Positions 1 to 9,193 are shown, numbered from the stretch's first letter. The stretch: DNA of 10,422 bases from Pseudomonadota bacterium (GCA_021780395.1 JAJXYU010000134.1:1-10422), one strand, 5' to 3'. Numbers and translations are program-made. The notes: generated by a model from the sequence alone, not told the origin.

Positions 1-26
1 GACGGGCACGCGACGGGTCGTGCGAC

Positions 27-56
27 TTGCGTGCCGCGGCGCCGCGGTGCTAGATT
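27..56 (+). promoter_or_regulatory. Putative sigma70 promoter of the leuA leader
   Basis: A -35-like TTGCGT (27-32) and an extended -10, TGC followed by TAGATT (48-56), are separated by 18 bp. The -10 matches TATAAT at four of six positions and carries the TG extension. The expected transcription start is around 62-64, which coincides with the ATG of the leader ORF at 64. The leader might therefore be translated from a leaderless or nearly leaderless transcript, since no Shine-Dalgarno sequence precedes that ATG. The spacer contains a perfect 14-bp palindrome. This is a by-eye match only. Confidence 0.45.
34..47. repeat. 14-bp perfect palindrome in the leuA promoter spacer
   Basis: CCGCGGCGCCGCGG is its own reverse complement and lies entirely between the proposed -35 and -10 elements of the leuA leader promoter. 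A dimeric repressor could bind there, but GC-only palindromes arise easily in a genome this GC-rich. No regulator gene is adjacent. The operator role is speculative. Confidence 0.3.
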
Positions 57-63
57 CCAGTCC

Positions 64-139
64 ATGCACTTCGATGCCGGCACCGGTCCCTCGCTTCGCG
101 CACCGCGGTTTTGCGGTCTCGATGCGCTGCTGCTGCTTC

Positions 140-150
<11 letters not shown>
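64..150 (+). CDS. leuL: leuA leader peptide (leucine attenuator)
   Basis: This is a 28-codon ORF starting with ATG at 64 and ending at TAG 148-150. Leu codons occupy residues 22-26 in a row (CTG CTG CTG CTT CTG, 127-141), followed by two Arg codons and the stop. Two more Leu fall at residues 11 and 19, so a quarter of the peptide is leucine. It sits 100 bases upstream of the first gene of leucine synthesis. Runs of the regulated amino acid's codons just before the stop are the hallmark of leader peptides such as enterobacterial LeuL. Ribosome stalling at the Leu run when charged tRNA-Leu is scarce would alter folding of the RNA just downstream. No Shine-Dalgarno sequence is visible, and the promoter spacing suggests leaderless translation. 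The peptide has no expected function beyond its translation. The symbol is assigned by analogy, since the sequence itself differs from LeuL. Confidence 0.72.
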
Positions 151-1947
<1,797 letters not shown>

Positions 1948-1961
1948 GCGCCACCCGCCGC

Positions 1962-1986
1962 CGCCGCCGGGGCATCCCCGGCGGTG
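1962..1986 (+). terminator. Terminator-like hairpin after leuA, no U tract
   Basis: CCGCCGGGG (1964-1972) and CCCCGGCGG (1976-1984) form a perfect 9-bp stem with a CAT loop. A G-U pair and a C-G pair can extend it to 1962-1986. It begins 15 bases after the leuA stop codon, where a terminator is expected. The following bases (TGCGAGCGGGGCGG) contain no U run. It may therefore act as a 3'-end stabiliser or a weak U-less terminator. Confidence 0.45.
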
Positions 1987-2072
1987 CGAGCGGGGCGGTT
2001 GCTGCAGCGCATTATCCGGCGTGCGGTGCGGCGCGCGGAACCTTGATGCACCCCGCGGATGTCCCCATGGTG

Positions 2073-2100
2073 TTGAATGCCGGGCGGAATCCGTTATAGT
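2073..2100 (+). promoter_or_regulatory. Putative sigma70 promoter for the lysAC-asd cluster
   Basis: TTGAAT (2073-2078) and TATAGT (2095-2100) are separated by 16 bp. The -10 matches consensus at five of six positions and the -35 at four of six. The predicted start is near 2107, about 55 bases before the first gene. It lies in the intergenic stretch 1948-2162, which holds nothing else recognisable apart from the leuA hairpin. This is the best promoter-like match seen in the window. Confidence 0.55.
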
Positions 2101-2162
2101 GCCGAACTTCGTGCCCGGGGTGACCCGTAGATCCCATTGATTTGAAGGGCTTTTCTCGACCC

Positions 2163-2381
2163 ATGAGCGAACGAGCGAACGAGCATTTCGACATCGACGA
2201 CGAATTCCTCGGTGACAGCGAGGAGACGCAGGAATTCGAGCCCCTGCTGGAGCGGGCCGAACGGCGCCCCAAGGCAGCGCCACCGGGCAAACGGGGCAAG
2301 GCCGCGTGGAGCCGGGTCGAAGACGTGCTGGCCGACCGTCAGCTCGCGCGCGAGCTGCGCGACACCTTCGAAGAAGAGTGA
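2163..2381 (+). CDS. Small acidic protein, PA3496-like
   Basis: This encodes a 72-residue soluble protein with no signal peptide or membrane segment. The first 30 residues are acidic (repeated D and E), 31-47 are basic and Pro/Gly-rich, and 48-72 form a likely helix reading W-S-R-V-E-D-V-L-A-D-R-Q-L-A-R-E-L. That last part resembles the conserved C-terminal helix of the PA3496 family of small gammaproteobacterial proteins, annotated as putative envelope integrity proteins. The resemblance is recalled, not searched, and the function is unknown. I chose ATG 2163. GAAGGG at 2143-2148 is a possible Shine-Dalgarno sequence but sits 14 bases away, and an in-frame TTG at 2142 would add seven residues. 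The gene lies 28 bases before lysAC and probably shares its transcript. Confidence 0.7.
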   Translation: MSERANEHFDIDDEFLGDSEETQEFEPLLERAERRPKAAPPGKRGKAAWSRVEDVLADRQLARELRDTFEEE

Positions 2382-2393
2382 ACGTGACCGCTG

Positions 2394-2411
2394 ATCGCCG
2401 GCGCCGGCGAT
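2394..2411. repeat. 18-bp perfect palindrome across the lysAC start codon
   Basis: ATCGCCGGCGCCGGCGAT is its own reverse complement. It fills the position where a Shine-Dalgarno sequence would be, and its last two bases are the A and T of the lysAC ATG. As RNA it can fold into a 7-bp stem with a GCGC loop, burying the start codon. It could reduce lysAC initiation or make it depend on ribosomes arriving from the upstream small ORF, or it could be a DNA-binding site. Any such role is inference. Confidence 0.45.
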
Positions 2412-5007
2412 GAGCCCCGAAGCCCCCCGCTGGGTCGTGCTGAAGTTCGGCGGCACGAGCGTCTCCAGCGCGACCAACTGGCACAACATCGCCGACGTGA
2501 TCCGTTCGCGCCGCGCGGACGGACTGCGTCCCGTGGTCGTGCATTCGGCGCTCTCCGGGATCACCGATCGACTCGAATCCCTGCTCGGCGCGGCGATCGA
2601 AGGCGGCCACGAGCCCGTGCTCGAGGCGATCGAGGCGAAGCACCGCTCGCTCGCGACGAGCCTCGGGGTCGCGACCGACGCGCGCTTCGAATCGCTCCTC
2701 GAGGAACTGCGCCGGATCGCCCGCTCGATCGCCGAGACGCGGGAGTCGAGCGATCGGGTGCGTGCGCGGGTGATGGCGATGGGCGAGCTGCTCGCGACCG
2801 CGATCGGCGCGAGCTACCTGAACGCGGCGGACCTCGCGACCACCTGGATCGACGCGCGGCGCGTGCTGCGCGCCGAGCGGCGCGAGGGGTCGAACGCGAA
2901 GGCGGCGTTCCTGTCCGCGACCTGCGATTACGCGCCGGACGCGGGCCTGCAGGCCGACTGGGCGGCGCTCGAGTCGGTAGTGATCACCCAGGGCTTCATC
3001 GCGGCCGACGAGGCGGGCGAGACCGTGCTCCTCGGGCGCGGCGGCTCGGACACCTCCGGCGCGTATTTCGCGGCGAAGCTCGCGGCCGTGCGCCTCGAGA
3101 TCTGGACCGATGTTCCCGGGATGTTCAGCGCGAATCCGCGCGACGTCCCGACCGCACGGCTGCTGCGCGCGCTCCACTACGACGAGGCGCAGGAGATCGC
3201 GAGCAATGGCGCGAAGGTGCTGCATCCGCGCTGCGTGATGCCGGTGCGGCAGTACGGGATCCCGTTGCACGTCTATGCGACGCAGGCGCCGCAGCTGCCG
3301 GGCACGATCGTCTCGGCGGACGTGGTCGACAGCGCCGCGCGCGTGAAGGCGATCGCGATCAAGAAGGGCATCACGCTGGTGTCGATGGAAAGCCCCGGGA
3401 TGTGGCACCAGGTCGGCTTCCTCGCGGACGCGTTCCAGGTGTTCAAGCGCCAGGGGTTGTCGGTCGATCTGATCTCGACCTCGGAGACCAACGTCACCGT
3501 GTCGCTCGATCCGGCCGCGAACACCCTGGATGCCGCGGCGATCGACCGGCTCACCCGTGCGCTCGGCGCGCTGTGCCGGGTGAGCGTGATCGGACCGTGC
3601 GCGTCCTTGAGCCTGCTCGGTCAGAACATCCGCGGGATCCTGCACGAGCTCGGTGCGGCCTTCGAGTTGTTCCAGGACCAGAAGATCTATCTCGTGACCC
3701 AGGCGGCGAACGACCTGAACTTCGCGTTCGTGATCGACGAGTTGCAGGGCGACCGGCTGGTGCAGCAGCTCCATGAGCGGCTGATCCAGCGGATCGGTGC
3801 CGACGAGGTGCTCGGGCCCACGTGGCAGGAACTGTTCGCGACCTCGAAGGCCCCGGAACGGCCGACCCAGCAATGGTGGAATGACTCGAATAAACGATCG
3901 CAATTAATTGAAATAGCTTCAAAAGAACAATCTGCCTACGTGTACGATCTCGACGCGATCGACGCCGCCGCCGCGAGCTTGCGCCGGGTCGCCTCGATCG
4001 ATCGCTGGGCGTACGCGATGAAGGCGAACGGTCACCCGGCGATCCTGCGGCGGCTGCACGCGGCGGGCTTCATGATCGAGTGCGTGTCTCCGGGCGAGCT
4101 CGAGCGCGCGGTCGCATCGGTGCCCGGGCTGCGTCCCGAGGACGTGCTGTACACGCCGAACTTCGCGCCGCGAACCGAATACGAGTTCGGTTTCGCGCGC
4201 GGCGCCCGGGTGACCCTCGATAACATCTATCCTCTGAAGAATTGGCCGCAGGTATTTGAAGGAAGGGAGATTTTTGTCAGGGTCGATCCGGGCTTCGGCC
4301 GCGGTCACCACCAGCACGTGCGCACCGCGGGCCTGTACTCGAAGTTCGGCGTGCCGGTCTCGGAGCTCGGCGAGTTCGCGCGGGTCGCCGCCGCGCACGG
4401 GGTCCGGGTGGTCGGGCTGCACGCACATGCCGGCAGCGGCGTGTTCGATCCCGAGAGCTGGGTCGAGACCGGCGCGCTGCTCGCGGAGCTCACCGCGCGC
4501 TTCCCCGAGGCGGGCATCGTCGATCTCGGCGGCGGTCTCGGTGTCCCGGACTATCCGGGCGGCGACGAGGTCGACCTCGCGGCGCTCGACCGCGGCGTCG
4601 CGAGCCTGCGCGAGCGCTACCCGCGCCTGCGGTTCTGGATGGAGCCGGGGCGGTACCTGGTCGCACGCGCCGGCGTGCTGATCTCGCGGGTCACGCAGCT
4701 CAAGGGCAAGGGCGACGTTCGCTACGTCGGCATCGGAACGGGAATGAACTCCCTGATACGGCCCGCGCTCTACGGCGCGCACCACGAGGTGGTGAACCTG
4801 ACGCGCGTCGGCGAACCGGCGACCGAGATCGCGACGATCGTCGGTCCGATCTGCGAGTCGGCCGACCGGCTCGCGACCGACCGCTGGCTGCCGCCGACGG
4901 AGGAGGGCGACGTGCTGTTGCTCGCGAACTGCGGCGCGTATGGTTACGCGATGGCATCGAATTACAACCTGCGCGAGCCGGCGCGGGAATTCATCATCGG
5001 CGGCTGA
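2410..5007 (+). CDS. lysAC: Bifunctional aspartate kinase / diaminopimelate decarboxylase
   Basis: This 865-residue fusion joins the first and last enzymes of lysine synthesis. The N-terminal kinase phosphorylates aspartate: KFGGTS is at 12-17, the nucleotide/substrate segment GRGGSDTSG at 209-217, and regulatory ACT-type repeats at about 312-470, so lysine feedback is likely. The C-terminal half is a PLP-dependent decarboxylase of meso-DAP. Its PLP lysine is K538 in YAMKAN, with HAHAGSG at 671-677, the phosphate-binding GGGLG at 707-711, EPGRYLVA at 745-752, the catalytic CES at 815-817 and the C-terminal [12 protein letters not shown] at 842-853. All key residues are intact in both halves. 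Similar fusions are known from xanthomonads. The start at ATG 2410 is the first in-frame start near the kinase motif, but it lacks a Shine-Dalgarno sequence and lies in a palindrome. Codons 488-509 at the fusion junction are AT-rich. asd follows after 13 bases. Confidence 0.96.
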   Translation: MSPEAPRWVVLKFGGTSVSSATNWHNIADVIRSRRADGLRPVVVHSALSGITDRLESLLGAAIEGGHEPVLEAIEAKHRSLATSLGVATDARFESLLEELRRIARSIAETRESSDRVRARVMAMGELLATAIGASYLNAADLATTWIDARRVLRAERREGSNAKAAFLSATCDYAPDAGLQADWAALESVVITQGFIAADEAGETVLLGRGGSDTSGAYFAAKLAAVRLEIWTDVPGMFSANPRDVPTARLLRALHYDEAQEIASNGAKVLHPRCVMPVRQYGIPLHVYATQAPQLPGTIVSADVVDSAARVKAIAIKKGITLVSMESPGMWHQVGFLADAFQVFKRQGLSVDLISTSETNVTVSLDPAANTLDAAAIDRLTRALGALCRVSVIGPCASLSLLGQNIRGILHELGAAFELFQDQKIYLVTQAANDLNFAFVIDELQGDRLVQQLHERLIQRIGADEVLGPTWQELFATSKAPERPTQQWWNDSNKRSQLIEIASKEQSAYVYDLDAIDAAAASLRRVASIDRWAYAMKANGHPAILRRLHAAGFMIECVSPGELERAVASVPGLRPEDVLYTPNFAPRTEYEFGFARGARVTLDNIYPLKNWPQVFEGREIFVRVDPGFGRGHHQHVRTAGLYSKFGVPVSELGEFARVAAAHGVRVVGLHAHAGSGVFDPESWVETGALLAELTARFPEAGIVDLGGGLGVPDYPGGDEVDLAALDRGVASLRERYPRLRFWMEPGRYLVARAGVLISRVTQLKGKGDVRYVGIGTGMNSLIRPALYGAHHEVVNLTRVGEPATEIATIVGPICESADRLATDRWLPPTEEGDVLLLANCGAYGYAMASNYNLREPAREFIIGG

Positions 5008-5020
5008 GGGCGGGTTCGGC

Positions 5021-6142
5021 GTGAATCGAGTCGGGATCATCGGTTGGCGGGGCATGGTCGGGTCGGTGCTGCTCGAGCGGATGCGCGCGGAGCGTGACTT
5101 CGAGGTGTTCGAGCCGACGTTCTTCAGTACCTCCCGGGCCGGCGCCGCGGCGCCGCCGATCGGCCGCGCGGTGGGTCCCGTCGAGGATGCGAACGACCTC
5201 GAGGCGCTCGCGAAGCTGCCGATCCTGCTGAGCGCGCAGGGCGGCGACTATACCCAGGCGATCCATCCGCGACTGCGCGCGGCGGGCTGGCAGGGCTACT
5301 GGATCGATGCGGCCTCGACGCTCAGGATGAACGAGGACGCGGTGATCGTGCTCGATCCGGTGAACCGGCCGGTGATGGAGGCGGCGCGACGCCGCGGGAT
5401 CAAGGACTTCATCGGCGGGAACTGCACCGTCTCGCTGATGCTGCTCGCGGTCGCCGGGCTCCTGCGCGCGGGCCTCGTCGAGTGGATCAGCGCGATGACC
5501 TACCAGGCCGCCTCCGGCGCGGGCGCGCAGCAGATGCGCGAGTTCGTCGAGCAGATGGGCACGCTCGCGCGCGCCGCGCAACCGGCGCTCGCCGATCCCG
5601 CCGCGACGATCCTCGACGTCGACCGCGCGGTGCAGGCGGCGCTCGAGGGCCCCGAACTGCCGCGCACGCACTTCGGCGTGCCGCTCGCCGCGAGCCTGAT
5701 TCCGTGGATCGACAAGGATCTCGGCAACGGCCAGAGCCGCGAGGAATGGAAGGCGGGGGTCGAGGCGAACAAGATCCTGGGCACCGCCGACCGCCCGGTC
5801 CCGGTCGAGGGGCTGTGCGTGCGTGTCGGTGCGATGCGATGCCACAGCCAGGCGCTCACGATCAAGCTGAACGCGGACCTGCCGCTCGCCGAGATCGAGC
5901 GGCTGATCGCCGCCGACAATGCCTGGGTGCGCGTGGTGCCGAACCAGCGCGACGAGAGCGTGCGGGCGCTGTCGCCCGCGGCGGTCGGCGGCCGGCTGCA
6001 CGTGCCGGTCGGGCGGCTGCGCAAGCTCTCGATGGGACCGACCTACCTGTCCGCGTTCACGGTCGGCGACCAGCTCCTGTGGGGGGCGGCGGAGCCCTTG
6101 CGCCGCACCTTGCGGTTCCTCGTCGACGACTTGCGCGATTGA
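5021..6142 (+). CDS. asd: Aspartate-semialdehyde dehydrogenase
   Basis: Asd reduces aspartyl phosphate to aspartate semialdehyde with NADPH, the step directly after the LysAC kinase and the branch point to lysine/DAP, threonine and methionine. The 373-residue product is close to E. coli Asd (367). It shows the nucleotide-binding [10 protein letters not shown] at 8-17, the catalytic cysteine C135 in GGNCTVSLM (the same number as in E. coli), Q162 in [10 protein letters not shown], and the acid/base histidine H275 in [17 protein letters not shown] chose GTG 5021 because the Rossmann strand (VGIIG) begins four residues later and GAGGG (5006-5010) lies 10 bases upstream. An earlier in-frame GTG at 4940 would add 27 unrelated residues inside lysAC. 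The gene follows the lysAC stop by 13 bases and ends inside the TTG start of the next gene. Confidence 0.96.
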   Translation: MNRVGIIGWRGMVGSVLLERMRAERDFEVFEPTFFSTSRAGAAAPPIGRAVGPVEDANDLEALAKLPILLSAQGGDYTQAIHPRLRAAGWQGYWIDAASTLRMNEDAVIVLDPVNRPVMEAARRRGIKDFIGGNCTVSLMLLAVAGLLRAGLVEWISAMTYQAASGAGAQQMREFVEQMGTLARAAQPALADPAATILDVDRAVQAALEGPELPRTHFGVPLAASLIPWIDKDLGNGQSREEWKAGVEANKILGTADRPVPVEGLCVRVGAMRCHSQALTIKLNADLPLAEIERLIAADNAWVRVVPNQRDESVRALSPAAVGGRLHVPVGRLRKLSMGPTYLSAFTVGDQLLWGAAEPLRRTLRFLVDDLRD

Positions 6143-6405
6143 CGCCGCTGCGCGCGTTCGTCGAGTTCGCCGGCTGGTTCGCGGCCGCGTCGATCCTCGG
6201 GGCCTATTATCTGCTCTCGGCCGGCAAGCTCGAGTCGCGCTCGAAGCGCTACCAGTGGATGAACGTGCTCGGGGCGATCGGCTTCGTCGTGAACAGCGGC
6301 TATCACCGCGCGACCCCGTCGGTCGCGCTGAACGTCGTGTGGTTCGCGATCGGCGCGTCGGCGCTGTGGCGCAACCGCGACCGCGACCGCGACCGGTCGC
6401 GCTAG
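6139..6405 (+). CDS. Small membrane protein, CBU_0592-like
   Basis: This encodes an 88-residue, very hydrophobic protein with three likely membrane segments at about 7-27, 39-55 and 61-77, and a charged C-terminal tail of alternating Arg and Asp encoded by a short CGCGAC repeat. The pattern AYYLLS at 22-27, [16 protein letters not shown] at 38-53, then YH and [12 protein letters not shown] at 61-72 resembles the CBU_0592-like small membrane proteins of gammaproteobacteria, whose function is unknown. The match is recalled, not searched. The reading frame has no ATG or GTG near its beginning. TTG at 6139 is the only usual start and overlaps the asd stop codon (TTGA), which suggests translational coupling. 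No Shine-Dalgarno sequence is visible. It ends convergently on the HDOD-GGDEF gene, sharing CTAG. Confidence 0.75.
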   Translation: MTPLRAFVEFAGWFAAASILGAYYLLSAGKLESRSKRYQWMNVLGAIGFVVNSGYHRATPSVALNVVWFAIGASALWRNRDRDRDRSR

Positions 6406-7979
6406 ATGCTCGCCTGGCGCGGCGGCGCGCTCGCGTCGGCCGCGACGTCGACCGCGGCGACTCCCCCGACTCCGGCGGACCCGGTTCCCCGGGTCGCGAA
6501 ATTCACGATCCGATCCCGACCGCTCTTCTTCGCCGCGTAGACTGCCCGGTCCGCGGCGTCGACGAGCTCGGCGACACTGTCGAACGGGTGCTGGTCGTCG
6601 TGCGTCGCGAGCCCGATCGAGGCGGTGACCGTGAGCGTCGCGTCGCGTAGCTCGTAGCGCGTGTTGCGCAGCCGGACCAGCAGGCGCCGGCACACGGCCT
6701 CCGCGTCCGACCCGTGCAGCCCCGGGAGCACGACCACGAATTCCTCGCCGCCGTAGCGCGCGACGCAGTCGCTCGAGCGAGCGACCGAGCGGATCCGCTG
6801 CGCGGTGCCGATCAGCACTTCATCCCCGGCGGGGTGGCCATAGGTGTCGTTGACCTGCTTGAAGCGGTCGAGATCGATGAACACGACGCTGAGCGGCCAG
6901 CCGCCGTGCGTGCTCGCCTCGAATTCCTCGGCGAGCACGCGGTCCAGGTGGCCGCGGTTGTACAGGCCGGTCAGCGGGTCGCGCCGGTGCATGTCCTCGA
7001 GCGCGACCGCGCGGGCCTCGAGATCCTCGGTCGCGGCACGGAGCGTCGTCACCTGCTCGATCGCCTGGAGATTGCGGATCAGCAGCAGCTCGCGCGCCTG
7101 GTCGAGCACCGCGACCGCGAGCTCCGCGGGCATCAGCGCGGTCTCGTAGAGCCGTTCGGTCTCCGGGATCTCGTTCACGATCCGCGTGATCGCGATCGTG
7201 AGCCGGTCGCCGTCGAGTCCGAGCCACTCCTCGGCGTGCTGGGCGATCGCCTCGAGGTTCCCGAGCGACTGATCGAGCAGCATCTCGACGCACTCGCCGC
7301 CGAGCGCGATGCAACCGGCCGCGATGCCGTCCGGCGTTCCGTGGGCGCTCGCCGGCGGGCCGTGGCTCCAGGCGACGCTGCGGCACACGGACTCCGGCAG
7401 CCGCCACTGTTCGAGCAGCCACCCGCCGAGCGCCGCGTGGTCGATCCCGAGCCGCTCGCGCTCGTACGCGCACAGCTGTACGTGGGTGTGCTCGCGCGGG
7501 AGCGACGCGTAGAAGTCGGGCAGCACCCGGTCGGTCGCGAGCATGCCGATGTCCTGCAGCAGCGCGCCGAGGTACACGCCCTCGACGTCGCCGACGCCCT
7601 GCTGTTCGGCGAACGCGCGCGCGGCGGACGCGCTCAGGATCGACTTGCGCCAGAATCGCGTGTAGTCGATCCCCTTGCCCTTGACGCTGCGGTACTTGCC
7701 CACCAGCGAGAAGCCGAGCGCGAGGGTGGTCGCCGCGTTCAGGCCGAGCACGACCAGCGCCTGGCGCAGGTTGCTGCTGCGGCGTCGCTTCGAGTAGAGC
7801 GGGGAGTTCGCGACCCGGAGCACCTTCGCGGTGAGCCCGGGGTCCTTGGAGATCGTTGTGGCGATGCGGACGATGTCGCTGTCCGGGTCTTCCGCGAGCG
7901 CGATGATCTGTTGTGCGATCGCCGGCGGACTCGGAAAGTTGACCGAGGTCTTCAGCAAAGCCTGCAGTTTGTCGAGCAT
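6402..7979 (-). CDS. HDOD-GGDEF hybrid diguanylate cyclase
   Basis: This 525-residue cytoplasmic protein has an N-terminal HDOD domain at about 13-210, with FPSPPAIAQQIIAL at 15-28 and the D-P-G-L-T-A-K-V-L-R-V-A-N-S-P helix at 46-60. The metal-binding HD pair is degenerate, as usual for HDOD. A helical linker (about 285-330) follows, then a GGDEF domain at about 331-495. The GGDEF signature is intact as GGEEF (410-414), with the metal/substrate region DLDRFKQVNDTYGH at 369-382 and an inhibitory RxxD site (R401, D404) spaced five residues before it. It should therefore make cyclic di-GMP with product inhibition, gated by whatever the HDOD domain senses. The last 25 residues are Ala-rich and probably disordered. 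ATG 7979 starts directly before the domain. An in-frame ATG at 8069 would add 30 residues unlike the family. No membrane segment is present and the ligand is unknown. Confidence 0.9.
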   Translation of the reverse strand: MLDKLQALLKTSVNFPSPPAIAQQIIALAEDPDSDIVRIATTISKDPGLTAKVLRVANSPLYSKRRRSSNLRQALVVLGLNAATTLALGFSLVGKYRSVKGKGIDYTRFWRKSILSASAARAFAEQQGVGDVEGVYLGALLQDIGMLATDRVLPDFYASLPREHTHVQLCAYERERLGIDHAALGGWLLEQWRLPESVCRSVAWSHGPPASAHGTPDGIAAGCIALGGECVEMLLDQSLGNLEAIAQHAEEWLGLDGDRLTIAITRIVNEIPETERLYETALMPAELAVAVLDQARELLLIRNLQAIEQVTTLRAATEDLEARAVALEDMHRRDPLTGLYNRGHLDRVLAEEFEASTHGGWPLSVVFIDLDRFKQVNDTYGHPAGDEVLIGTAQRIRSVARSSDCVARYGGEEFVVVLPGLHGSDAEAVCRRLLVRLRNTRYELRDATLTVTASIGLATHDDQHPFDSVAELVDAADRAVYAAKKSGRDRIVNFATRGTGSAGVGGVAAVDVAADASAPPRQASI

Positions 7980-8055
7980 GAGCGGGTGACGTCCGGCAGC
8001 CGGTTGACATATTAGCGGCCGGCGGACGGAAACCTTGAGGGTTTGGATGAATCCA

Positions 8056-8077
8056 GCGGCAGGGATCATCCTGCCGC
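8056..8077 (-). terminator. Terminator-like hairpin at the end of the his operon
   Basis: On the - strand, GCGGCAGG (8077-8070) and CCTGCCGC (8063-8056) form a perfect 8-bp stem with a 6-nt loop. It begins about 30 bases after the stop of the L,D-transpeptidase-like gene and about 75 bases before the HDOD-GGDEF start. No U run follows, so intrinsic termination is uncertain. The gap 7980-8106 holds otherwise only a weak TAATAT -10-like box (8014-8009, - strand) without a convincing -35. Confidence 0.35.
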
Positions 8078-8106
8078 GCCGCGTGCGCCGCGGTACGAGA
8101 ATTCCA

Positions 8107-8583
8107 TCAAGGAACGATCCGCACCGGTGTGCCGAGCGTCACGGTCTCGAAGATCTCGTGGATCGCCGCGTCGTCGAGCTCGACGCAGCCGCGGGTGCCC
8201 TCCGGGCCGCGGCCGCCGTGGAGGTAGATCTCGCCGCCGAGCCGCGTGGTCTGCGGCGGCATCCGGCCCGCGCGGATCGCCGCGTGGATCGCCGCGTGCT
8301 CCGCCGCGTCGATCAGCCCGTCGCGCAGCCCCCGGTCCGCGTCCTCCGCGTTCGGGTAAGTGAGGCACAGCGACCGGGTGTAGCGGCTGCGGGGGTTCTT
8401 CGCGCACACCACGAAGGCCCCGAGCGGCGTCGCCTCGTCGCCCTCGACCGCCTTGTCCGCGCTCGCGTTGCGGCCGACCGCGACCGGAAAGCTGCGCGGC
8501 GCGCAACCGGGCACCCGCAGCGTCAGGCGGCGGCGCGAGCGCTCGACGAGGATCGATGGTCCCGCGTCACGAGGCCGCGGCAT
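8107..8583 (-). CDS. YkuD-type L,D-transpeptidase-like protein
   Basis: This 158-residue protein has a YkuD-type catalytic core. Family members form 3-3 peptidoglycan crosslinks or attach proteins to the wall. The YLHGG segment (H122) and TRGCVELDD, with the presumed nucleophile C133, lie at the usual C-terminal position. The middle has the TPLGAF strand (52-57) typical of the family. The residue before the catalytic GC is Arg rather than the more common His. No signal peptide or membrane anchor is present, so as encoded it would stay in the cytoplasm, which is odd for a wall enzyme. The start at ATG 8583 overlaps the hisIE end by 17 bases and has a consensus GGAGG (8594-8590) six bases upstream, so translation is well supported. 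It is the last gene of the his operon. Whether it crosslinks peptidoglycan or has another role is unknown. Confidence 0.85.
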   Translation of the reverse strand: MPRPRDAGPSILVERSRRRLTLRVPGCAPRSFPVAVGRNASADKAVEGDEATPLGAFVVCAKNPRSRYTRSLCLTYPNAEDADRGLRDGLIDAAEHAAIHAAIRAGRMPPQTTRLGGEIYLHGGRGPEGTRGCVELDDAAIHEIFETVTLGTPVRIVP

Positions 8584-9193
8584 GCCGCGCCTCCAGGATC
8601 GCGACGACGTCCTCGAGCCGCAGATTCCGCGAGCGCAGCAGCACGAGCGAGTGGTAGAGGAGATCGGCGGCCTCCTCGAGCACCTTCGCGTCGCCCTCGG
8701 CGGCCGCGGCGAGCGCGAGCTCGAGCCCTTCCTCGCCGACCTTCTGGGCGATCCGCAGCGCTCCCGCGGCGGCTAAATGGGCGGTGTAGCTGCCTTCCGG
8801 TCGCGTGCGCAGCCGCGCGTCGATCAGTCGCTCGAGCGCCGGCAGGAACGCGACCCGCTCGGTCGCCGGGCGCGGCGGCGATTCGCCGAAGCAGGTCGGC
8901 GTGTTCCGGTGGCACACCGGGCCCTGCGGCCGCGCGAGCACGAGCAGCGTGTCGCGGTCGCAGTCGAGCGCGATCTCGACGAGCTCGAGCCAGTGGCCCG
9001 AGGACTCGCCCTTGGTCCAGAGCCGCCCCTTGCCGCGGCTCCAGAACGTGACCCGACCGGTGCGCTCGGTCGCCGCGAGCGCGTCGCGGTTCATGTAGCC
9101 GAGCATCAGCACCGTGCCGCGGTCCGCGTGCTGTACGACCGCGGGCAGGAGCCCGCCGTTCTTGTCCCAATCCGCTTCGTGCGCAACCGTCAT
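8567..9193 (-). CDS. hisIE: Bifunctional phosphoribosyl-AMP cyclohydrolase / phosphoribosyl-ATP pyrophosphatase
   Basis: HisIE carries out the second and third steps of histidine synthesis. The C-terminal pyrophosphatase converts PR-ATP to PR-AMP, and the N-terminal cyclohydrolase opens the PR-AMP ring. The 208-residue length fits the fused enterobacterial form (203 in E. coli). The HisI part shows [11 protein letters not shown] at 29-39, [16 protein letters not shown] at 51-66, metal-binding DCDRD at 77-81, and zinc cysteines C94 (PVCH) and C101 (TCF). The HisE part shows GSYTAHL at 134-140, [13 protein letters not shown] at 151-163 and [12 protein letters not shown] at 175-186. All expected residues are present. 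The start ATG 9193 overlaps the hisF stop (ATGA), and GAGG (9207-9204) lies ten bases upstream. The end overlaps the transpeptidase-like gene by 17 bases. Confidence 0.96.
   Translation of the reverse strand: MTVAHEADWDKNGGLLPAVVQHADRGTVLMLGYMNRDALAATERTGRVTFWSRGKGRLWTKGESSGHWLELVEIALDCDRDTLLVLARPQGPVCHRNTPTCFGESPPRPATERVAFLPALERLIDARLRTRPEGSYTAHLAAAGALRIAQKVGEEGLELALAAAAEGDAKVLEEAADLLYHSLVLLRSRNLRLEDVVAILEARHAAAS

Noticed and set aside
1..26. Possible end of an upstream gene at the window edge
   Set aside because: The piece is too short to support any coding call on either strand.
2101..2162. Lysine riboswitch upstream of the lysAC cluster
   Set aside because: The expected leader is only about 55 bases, far shorter than the lysine aptamer, and no fitting helices were seen.
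6377..6395. CGCGAC tandem repeat at the end of the small membrane protein gene
   Set aside because: Three short copies encoding a charged Arg-Asp tail. Too short to be more than local slippage in a GC-rich sequence.
6714..8015. Long + strand open frame (433 codons) opposite the HDOD-GGDEF gene
   Set aside because: It is a shadow of the intact GGDEF and HDOD motifs on the other strand, with low-complexity Arg/Glu/Val composition.
8035..9051. Long + strand open frame opposite the transpeptidase-like gene and hisIE
   Set aside because: Arg/Ala-rich shadow frame. Both - strand genes carry complete motifs and good ribosome binding sites.
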